Origin: JADHUC01 sp964623055
Lineage (GTDB): Bacteria > Planctomycetota > Planctomycetia > Pirellulales > Pirellulaceae
Length of the DNA: 64,000 nt
NCBI GenBank assembly: GCA_964623055.1
Contig: CAZURK010000009.1
Location: 56,699 to 120,698 of the forward strand
Direction: 5' to 3'
Shown here: one piece after another, positions 55,199 through 61,864 of the stretch
Layout of the letters: the number at the start of each line of letters is the position of its first letter
How positions within the stretch are numbered: the first letter of the stretch is position 1
Notes under the pieces: model-generated
Databases searched by the model: none
Told to the model about the DNA's origin: nothing
Seen by the model: only the letters and a program-made list of their open reading frames with translations
Program-made: the position numbers and the translations under genes

Positions 55199-56269
55199 AT
55201 GACCATCGACAAACGAACTACTCTGACGCTCGCGTCGCTCTGTGTTGTCGCACTCGTCGGTTCTGCGTTACGAGCCGGCGAGCCAGAGTTCGACTATAAG
55301 TGGGTCAACGTTACCATGAATGCGGCCTTTGCACCACGCGATGGCGCCGGCGCCCTGGTATTCAAAGATCGGATGTGGCTGCTGGGTGGATGGAACCCGG
55401 GTGACAAGGTTCACTTTCCCCGGATCTGCAACAACGAGGTGTGGAGTTCACAAGATGGCGCAACGTGGACACTGGTCAAACCCAACACGTTCCTCGATGC
55501 CAGCTTCGACCCAACACAGGACTGGGAAGGCCGGCACACGGCCGGATACGTGGTCTACAAGGACCGGATGTGGATCGTCGGCGGCGACGTGAACCAGGGC
55601 CATTACCACTTCGACGTATGGAACTCGGAGGATGGCAAAACGTGGTCGTACGTCAACAAGGGGCACAACGTGCCGTGGGGCCCGCGAGCGTTGCACTACA
55701 CGTTGGTGTTCCAAAACAAAATCTGGGTCATGGGAGGACAGACCATATCAAGTTTCGCGCCCGCGAAGGAGGTCTTCTATCGCGACATCTGGAATACGAC
55801 GGACGGCATCCAGTGGGAGCGAATCGAGCCCAAAGAACCATACTGGTCGACTCGCGGGATGATCGGAGGCAATGTTGTTTTCAAAGACCAGATGTGGATT
55901 CTGGGCGGCGGAACATACGACACCCCGCAGACGCCCAAACGAACGTTCTACAACGACGTCTGGAGTTCATCGGACGGCGTCAACTGGAAGTGCCACCTGG
56001 AATCTGCGCCGTGGCATCCGCGACAGTATCACGAGGTTGCGGTATTTGATGACCGGATGTGGGTCCTGGAGGGCTGGAACAAGCAGAACCGAAACGATGT
56101 CTGGTATTCCGCAGACGGAGTGAACTGGCACGAGGTGCCCGACACACCCTGGAGACCGCGCCACGCCGCCAGCGTATTCGTCTTTGACAACGCCTTATGG
56201 ATGGTCGCCGGCAACAACATGCAAAGCGATGTGTGGAAGCTGACCCGCACGACTACGATTCAGCCTTAG
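55199..56269 (+). CDS. Exported kelch-like beta-propeller protein
   Basis: 356 residues with a Sec leader (TLASLCVVALVGSALRA). Repeating blades show DRMWLLGG, DRMWIVGG, NKIWVMGG, DQMWILGG and DRMWVLEG, each followed by NDVW or DVWNSEDGKTW and DGVNWK type segments, which is a kelch-motif propeller of about six blades. A similar set of Asp-box-like NSEDGKTW turns is seen. It may bind glycans or proteins outside the cell. It is divergent from the FG-GAP gene. Confidence 0.8.
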   Translation: MTIDKRTTLTLASLCVVALVGSALRAGEPEFDYKWVNVTMNAAFAPRDGAGALVFKDRMWLLGGWNPGDKVHFPRICNNEVWSSQDGATWTLVKPNTFLDASFDPTQDWEGRHTAGYVVYKDRMWIVGGDVNQGHYHFDVWNSEDGKTWSYVNKGHNVPWGPRALHYTLVFQNKIWVMGGQTISSFAPAKEVFYRDIWNTTDGIQWERIEPKEPYWSTRGMIGGNVVFKDQMWILGGGTYDTPQTPKRTFYNDVWSSSDGVNWKCHLESAPWHPRQYHEVAVFDDRMWVLEGWNKQNRNDVWYSADGVNWHEVPDTPWRPRHAASVFVFDNALWMVAGNNMQSDVWKLTRTTTIQP

Positions 56270-56316
56270 AGCGGCTTGTTCGCGGCCCTTGCAGGACAAA
56301 TCTGCACGAATTCGGG

Positions 56317-56382
56317 ATCATTTTGCCCACGAATCATTTTGCTCAACCCGCTTCCGGCAAAGTCATTGTCGGGCAAAATCAT
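56317..56382. repeat. Tandem and inverted copies of an ATCATTTTGCC motif
   Basis: ATCATTTTGCC at 56317-56327 and again (ATCATTTTGC) at 56333-56342, then inverted as GGGCAAAATCAT at 56371-56382. This is the core seen in the repeats at 12162-12268 and 17451-17556. It lies in the 475-base gap 56270-56744, which holds only this and the next repeat and no gene. Confidence 0.65.
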
Positions 56383-56508
56383 GTTGTACCCGTCAGCTTC
56401 AGGGCGCCGTTTTGGTCGCGCCTCTGTCGCGTCAAACTCTTCGCTCCTCAGCATCACCTTGCGGAACGCGGAGGTCCGTCAGTGACAACGCCCATCGAGA
56501 TCCGAGAT

Positions 56509-56576
56509 ATCCGTGTGTTTCAATCCGTGTGCGTTTCGCCGACTTTGCCTTCGCACACGGATGAAGACACACGGAT
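56509..56576. repeat. Palindromic element, ATCCGTGTGT family
   Basis: Arms of 25 bases (56509-56533 and 56552-56576) with three mismatches and an 18-base loop. CCGTGTG is repeated inside each arm. It lies in the same 475-base intergenic region as the previous entry, upstream of the propeller-PHP gene. Confidence 0.7.
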
Positions 56577-56744
56577 GGGGCGCCGCTACTTATCTGCACG
56601 TGCTAGCTGGCTTAACAGGCGGTGAAACAAGTTGTTACCTTCGTTGTCGAGATGTCGTATCTCGTGACATGGTGGTACAATGCACCTGTGTGTTGTGCAA
56701 CTCCGGCTGTGTGAATACCAGGTTGGGCGTACAAGGAATGCGGT

Positions 56745-59237
56745 ATGGTGGATTCTTGTCGGACGCCTCCGGCTGTAACGAGCATAATCCTGCTTGCCGC
56801 TGGAGTTGCGGCGGGGGACTCGACTCTGGCCGAGGTTCTGCAAACGGCCGCGAGAGATGTGGTCGTCAATGGCGACAGTTTGACCAACGATACGATGCCC
56901 TCGATGGCTGTCTTGGCCGACGGGACGACTTGGATCGCTTGGCATGCGTATGCGGATCGGCGCGATCGGGTGCTGGCTCGCCGCGTGGGAGCGGATGGTC
57001 TGGGGCCGGTGCATTCGATCAGCCGGCAAGGTGCGATTCATGACTCGCCGATTCTTGTCGCGTGCGGTGACGACGGTGCGTGGGTGTTTTGGGCTGCCCA
57101 GCGCGATGATCGCTGGTGTGTGCTGGGACGACGGCTGGACGGGGGCCAGCGGCAACCGGCCGTGGTGCTCTCGGATGAACAGACCGATGCGATGATGCCT
57201 GCTGCGGTGTCACTGGGCGATGGTCGGCTGGTGCTGGCTTGGTCGGCATACGCGGGCGAGACTTGCGTTGGAGTCCAGCCTTTAGGCTGCAAAGCGGACA
57301 GGCTAAAGCCTGGACTCCAACATCGTCGTTTCCAAATTTGGAGTCGCGTGCTGGAGGACGGGTCCTGGAAAGCCCCCGTCGCAATCTCGCCGCCTGACCA
57401 TCACTCGTATCGTCCTGCACTGGCGGCCACTTCGGATGGCGTCACGTGGATCGTCTGGGACAGTTACCAGGACGGCAACTACATCGTGGAAGGCAGATCG
57501 CTGATTCCGGAGCTCGGTCCTGTCGAGCGAATCTCGCCGGCTGGGGCATACGCCATCACGCCGACGGCGCTGGCCACCCGGCACGGTGTGTGCGTTGCCT
57601 GGCTTGGACTCGAAGATGTGATTGCGGGGGCGGGCGTGGTGAGCCAAATGCATACGCTGCGCATGGCGATCCGCGGCGAACAGGGTTGGCGGCTTGCGGT
57701 CGACGCCGAAGGCAGTTCGGTTGCGGCCACGTTGACTCACGGCATTATGGTCAAAATTGAACCAAAGCCGGAGTGGAAACTGGGCTACATGGGACGCTGT
57801 CGAGTGCCCATGTTGTTGGAGGCCGACGATGCCGTGTGGCTGCTGTGGGACCGCAAGCGCAACCCGCCAGGGCATCCGGCGCTTTCGGATGGAGAACTGG
57901 TTGGGCGTCCGTGGCGAAATGGCACGTGGGACGAGCCGGTTGTCCTTCATCAGAAGCTGGTGGATTACCATGTCGCCACGAATCCAACTGTGCACAACAA
58001 CAAGTTCTTCTTCCTCGCCTCACAGCTCCCGCGACAGCGCCGGCGGATCTATCATCGCGTGGTGGGCGATCTGACCGTGCATACGCCGTTCCGGCAGGAT
58101 GAATGGATCGGCTGGCGGCCGGTGAAACTGCCGCTTCCGGAAGAGCATAGCCGGCGGCATGAGATCATGCTCGCGGACAAGACGTATCGGCTGTTCTGGG
58201 CCGACTTGCACAATCACAGCACTTTCACGTGCGATGCCGAAGGGGAATTGGACGAATTGCTTCACTACGCGCGGGACCGCGCACGCCTTGACGTAGTGAC
58301 GATGACCGACAACGACGATATCTTCGACGACCCGTTGACCGAGGCAGAATATGCCCGCACGACGTTTCTGGCCCGGTGCATAACCCGCGAAGGCGGACTG
58401 CTCGCCTTGCCCGGTTACGAATGGACCGCTCACTTGCCTCGTTCCAAGGACATCGCGCCGGACGATCCCAGGGGCTACGATTTTCTTTTGCGAGGCAAGT
58501 TGGGATACGCGAACAATCACCGGTCGGTCATCTATCCTCTTTCCGGCGGTCCTTTGCTGCGTCATACCGAAGTGCGGAACGATATTCGGCATCTTCAAGC
58601 GGCGGTCGAAGCGGCCGGGGGCGTGGCCCTGCCGCAACACACCTATTGGACGCCGACACATCATTCGACAGAGCCGTGCGCCGAAGTGACTTCCGCCTGG
58701 GGCATCTACATCGAGCAGTCGCGAGGGCGTTTTCATCAGTTGTTGAATCAGGGCTATCGGTACGGCTTTATGGGCCTGAGCGATTCCCATCGACGCAATC
58801 CCGGGTTGGGCGGAGCGCTGACAGGGATTTATGCCGAAGACCTGACGGACAAGTCGATTCTGGACGCGATCCGCGAGCGGCGAGTGTTTGCCACCAATGG
58901 CTCGCGTATCATCCTGGATTCGCGTGCGGGCGATGCGTTTATGGGAACCGAGGTGCGCAGCCCGGACGGCAGTATCACGATCACCTTGAACGTGACCGGC
59001 ACCAAACCACTGGTGGACGTCACGTTGATCCGCGACGGGAAGGAAGTGAAGACGTTCGATGGCGACGGCAAACGACGCCTTCGTCTCGTGTTCAAAGACG
59101 AGGCATTACCGAAAGGGACTCACTGGTACTACTGGCGCGTCGCGCAGGAGGGGCAATCGCCTCTGTACCGCGGCAACGCCAAGGCGGCCCGCGGGCATCT
59201 GGCCTGGTCCAGCCCGCACTGGGTCATTGCCGAATGA
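56745..59237 (+). CDS. Exported beta-propeller protein with a PHP-type metallohydrolase domain
   Basis: 830 residues with AAGGAA before the ATG and a short leader (SIILLAAGVAAGDS). Residues about 30-470 are a propeller of TWIAWHAY and VWFAA type strands. From 483 the sequence LFWADLHNHSTFTCDAEGE has the PHP signature (H489, H491), then TMTDND and, later, LSDSHR, giving a polymerase/histidinol phosphatase-like metal site. C-terminal beta strands end it. It is similar to DUF3604-type proteins. A phosphoesterase or hydrolase role is likely; the substrate is unknown. Residues 175-192 are encoded by a palindromic element and lengthen one propeller loop. Confidence 0.75.
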   Translation: MVDSCRTPPAVTSIILLAAGVAAGDSTLAEVLQTAARDVVVNGDSLTNDTMPSMAVLADGTTWIAWHAYADRRDRVLARRVGADGLGPVHSISRQGAIHDSPILVACGDDGAWVFWAAQRDDRWCVLGRRLDGGQRQPAVVLSDEQTDAMMPAAVSLGDGRLVLAWSAYAGETCVGVQPLGCKADRLKPGLQHRRFQIWSRVLEDGSWKAPVAISPPDHHSYRPALAATSDGVTWIVWDSYQDGNYIVEGRSLIPELGPVERISPAGAYAITPTALATRHGVCVAWLGLEDVIAGAGVVSQMHTLRMAIRGEQGWRLAVDAEGSSVAATLTHGIMVKIEPKPEWKLGYMGRCRVPMLLEADDAVWLLWDRKRNPPGHPALSDGELVGRPWRNGTWDEPVVLHQKLVDYHVATNPTVHNNKFFFLASQLPRQRRRIYHRVVGDLTVHTPFRQDEWIGWRPVKLPLPEEHSRRHEIMLADKTYRLFWADLHNHSTFTCDAEGELDELLHYARDRARLDVVTMTDNDDIFDDPLTEAEYARTTFLARCITREGGLLALPGYEWTAHLPRSKDIAPDDPRGYDFLLRGKLGYANNHRSVIYPLSGGPLLRHTEVRNDIRHLQAAVEAAGGVALPQHTYWTPTHHSTEPCAEVTSAWGIYIEQSRGRFHQLLNQGYRYGFMGLSDSHRRNPGLGGALTGIYAEDLTDKSILDAIRERRVFATNGSRIILDSRAGDAFMGTEVRSPDGSITITLNVTGTKPLVDVTLIRDGKEVKTFDGDGKRRLRLVFKDEALPKGTHWYYWRVAQEGQSPLYRGNAKAARGHLAWSSPHWVIAE
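57267..57321. repeat. Palindromic element inside the propeller-PHP gene
   Basis: Arms of 23 bases (57267-57289 and 57299-57321) with two mismatches and a nine-base loop; ends GTTGGAG and CTCCAAC. It encodes residues 175-192 (VGVQPLGC... LKPGLQH) with no stop. Confidence 0.88.
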
Positions 59238-59272
59238 TCTGAGAGGTGTTTTGACCGGATATCTCATGTAGG

Positions 59273-59358
59273 GTGGGCCAAGGGACGCAGGCCCACGGAT
59301 TGTGGTGTCCATTGCGAGAGATGCGCATCCAGTAGGTCCCGTCTGCCGGACGGGACCT
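59273..59358. terminator. Two hairpins between convergent genes
   Basis: First hairpin: GTGGGCC (59273-59279) pairs with GGCCCAC (59290-59296), just after GTAGG. Second: AGGTCCCGTC (59334-59343) pairs perfectly with GACGGGACCT (59349-59358) around a five-base loop. Both lie between the stops of the propeller-PHP gene and the GGDEF gene and could end transcription from both sides. No T-tracts. They also resemble planctomycete repeat fragments. Confidence 0.45.
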
Positions 59359-59401
59359 CCCAATACGTGGCGACGTCGATTCCCGCTTCACGTCTCGTCA
59401 G

Positions 59402-61864
59402 TCAATTGACCACGCTGTTCTGATCAGCAAGAGTGCTGCTCTCGACTCCATCGAGGAACGCACGCTGCGTTCCGCGGCAGAGATCGACCAGTTCGTTTGC
59501 GGTCTTGAGTACTTCAATGACGTCTTGATTCGCTTCCAGGGCGGACTCCAGATGGGCGGCCTTTTCTGCGACTTCCGAGACGCCGTATTTCTCGGCGCTC
59601 GACTTCAGCCGGCCTGCGAGGGTCTCTAGCCCAGCGACGTCCCGGCTGTCGAGCGCTGTGATTAGGCGTTCGATCTGTCGCCCAATGCTTCCCGCCGCCT
59701 TCTTCGATACGCCATGTAAACGAGCGTCCCGCAGGTCGTTCCGTTGGGACACTGTTTGGATGAAGTGTTCGACAAGTTCCGGGTCAAACTGCGTGCCCGC
59801 GCAGCGCCGCAGTTCCTTGTACGCTTCCTGTGCGCTGCGGCCCTTTCGGTACTTTCGATCGGATACCATCGAGTCGTATGCGTCGGCAATGCTAAGGACA
59901 CGAGCGCCCAGAGGGATATTGGTTTCCTTGGACTGATTTGGTTCGTTGGGATTGCCGCCGTGAGGCACACGATAGTTGCCAACGATCGCTGTGAGCTTTC
60001 TAGCGCTGAACGATGCTTCGACAATCTCCACCCCGATTCGTTCGTGCCGGCGCATGATGTTCCACTCGTCGGCTGACAAGGCTCCCGGCTTCAGTAATAT
60101 CGCATCGGGTACGCCCACCTTTCCGATATCGTGCAGCAATGCGGCGGTTTCAAGGACATAGCAGTCGCGAAGCGACATCAGTTCTTCGGCAGTCGCCACA
60201 CACAGATCGGCCACTCGCCGGCTATGCTCTGCGGTCTCCAAGTCTCGATAGGCCAGTGAAGAGATCAACGCGGCAACGGCCTGGAATGGAATCGAGTCGA
60301 AATCGTTTCTCTCGAAATCGCGTGGCGTGACAGATGATTTGGACTCGCCAACTTCCATATCATCCGGGATTTCGTCCCAGGCGACGATTTGATTGCGACC
60401 GTTGCGTTTCGCCACATACAGGCACGTGTCCGCTTGTTCCAGCAGGGCCTGCGGGTCGTGCGCACCCAGGCTGATTGCCGATACGCCCAGGCTGGCCGTG
60501 ATGTTCATGTCCGGAAACGGCGTGGCCTCGATCGCTGCACGAAATCGTTCGGCCGCGCGGGTGGCGTCTTGAATGTCGATATGGGGCAGCAGCACAACAA
60601 ACTCTTCGCCGCCGTAGCGGCACACGATATCGCCCTCGCGTGCGGTGGACTGCATCACCTGGGCCACCTTCTGCAACACCATGTCGCCGGTCTGGTGCCC
60701 GAAGGTGTCATTGACGTTTTTGAAATGGTCGATGTCCACCATCACGCAAGACAGGGGATATCGGTAGCGACGTGCGCCGCTCCATTGGCCTTCGAATTGC
60801 TCGAAGAACGCTCGGCGATTGTAGCAGGAGGTAAGAGGGTCGCGCGTTGCCAGCCGTTCCAGCTCTTCGTTTTGTTGCCGTATCTGTTCGCTGGATGCTG
60901 TAAGCTTGTCGAGCATTTCGCGCAGTTGGACTCGTTTCTCCTCCAAAACGCTCACGTCCTCGAAGCTTGCCAAGACACCGCGATTCGCTCCCTTGCCGTC
61001 CACGATGGGAGTCGCATTGACAACGAATGTATGCGCCTTGTCGCCCTTGCCCGTGAGTTTCACCAGATCTCCGGTCCGCGGCGTTCCGTCGTCGATCACC
61101 TGCAACCAGGGGTATGTGGCTTTGCCCTCCTCATCGGCTGCACCATTCTCGCTTGCATACTCGATCCACGGCAGTTTCGAGGCCGAGCATCCCAGCAGTT
61201 GCTCGGGGCTGCGATTCACCGTCTGCCCAAACGCCTTGTTTGCCAAAACGATTCTGCCTCGTGCGTCGAGCACGAGCAGCCCTTCCGCCAGTGTGTCCAG
61301 TGCGGTTCGCACGCGATCAGGAACCACTCGCGATGGGTCCAAATGCCGGAGAATCCTGCGCAGAAACCACACGTAAACCACGACACAGACGCAGGCAAGG
61401 TACAGAACGAGTGCAATGATGGGATGCCCGAACATGCCCCAAAGAAAGGACTTGTTCAGCGGTTTGAACAGAACTTCGACTGTGCCCCACAGTTCGTCGC
61501 CACGGGTAATCGGGACATACATGTGCGTTTCGGTCGAACGCCCCTCGGGCGGATCCTGCCAATGCGTGGCATGGTCGCCCAATTGAACGAGAAACTCGCC
61601 GTTGTCTCGTCGAATTCCCGCGGACACGATGTTCGCGTTGCGCTGTTGGATTGCCTCCAGGCTGCGTTCCATGGCCTCGGTGTCGCCCCTCTGGACCATG
61701 GTGGAGAAGCTGATGGCGATTGACTCGCACAGGCTACTCCGGCCGCGCATAGCGGCCGCTTCTTCGTCGGGCACCAAGCCCAGCGCGTGCGCGGATAGGA
61801 ACACGCCGACGGTCAGCCCCGCCAGGCATGACGCGATGCGGATGGTTACGGAAATGCCTTTCAC
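59402..61864 (-). CDS. GGDEF diguanylate cyclase with degenerate HD-GYP and HPt-like domains
   Basis: 820 residues from a GTG at 61864, which overlaps the adhesin stop by four bases (GTGA) and has AGGACGAG upstream; the longer open frame above it is a shadow of the adhesin. Domains: transmembrane helix (about 8-28), extracytoplasmic sensor (30-143), second helix (146-168), PAS-like (185-305), GGDEF (335-495) with active site GGEEF (418-422) and an I-site REGD (409-412) five residues before it. The HD-GYP-like domain (525-705) has HD (578-579) but lacks the HH and GYP residues (YRVPHGGNP near 631-639). The HPt-like tail (725-800) has Gly751 where the phospho-His should be. Probably makes c-di-GMP; whether it also degrades it is doubtful. 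Confidence 0.87.
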   Translation of the reverse strand: MKGISVTIRIASCLAGLTVGVFLSAHALGLVPDEEAAAMRGRSSLCESIAISFSTMVQRGDTEAMERSLEAIQQRNANIVSAGIRRDNGEFLVQLGDHATHWQDPPEGRSTETHMYVPITRGDELWGTVEVLFKPLNKSFLWGMFGHPIIALVLYLACVCVVVYVWFLRRILRHLDPSRVVPDRVRTALDTLAEGLLVLDARGRIVLANKAFGQTVNRSPEQLLGCSASKLPWIEYASENGAADEEGKATYPWLQVIDDGTPRTGDLVKLTGKGDKAHTFVVNATPIVDGKGANRGVLASFEDVSVLEEKRVQLREMLDKLTASSEQIRQQNEELERLATRDPLTSCYNRRAFFEQFEGQWSGARRYRYPLSCVMVDIDHFKNVNDTFGHQTGDMVLQKVAQVMQSTAREGDIVCRYGGEEFVVLLPHIDIQDATRAAERFRAAIEATPFPDMNITASLGVSAISLGAHDPQALLEQADTCLYVAKRNGRNQIVAWDEIPDDMEVGESKSSVTPRDFERNDFDSIPFQAVAALISSLAYRDLETAEHSRRVADLCVATAEELMSLRDCYVLETAALLHDIGKVGVPDAILLKPGALSADEWNIMRRHERIGVEIVEASFSARKLTAIVGNYRVPHGGNPNEPNQSKETNIPLGARVLSIADAYDSMVSDRKYRKGRSAQEAYKELRRCAGTQFDPELVEHFIQTVSQRNDLRDARLHGVSKKAAGSIGRQIERLITALDSRDVAGLETLAGRLKSSAEKYGVSEVAEKAAHLESALEANQDVIEVLKTANELVDLCRGTQRAFLDGVESSTLADQNSVVN

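Noticed and set aside
60389..61723. A 444-codon plus-strand open frame over the GGDEF gene
   Set aside because: Shadow of a strongly conserved minus-strand protein.
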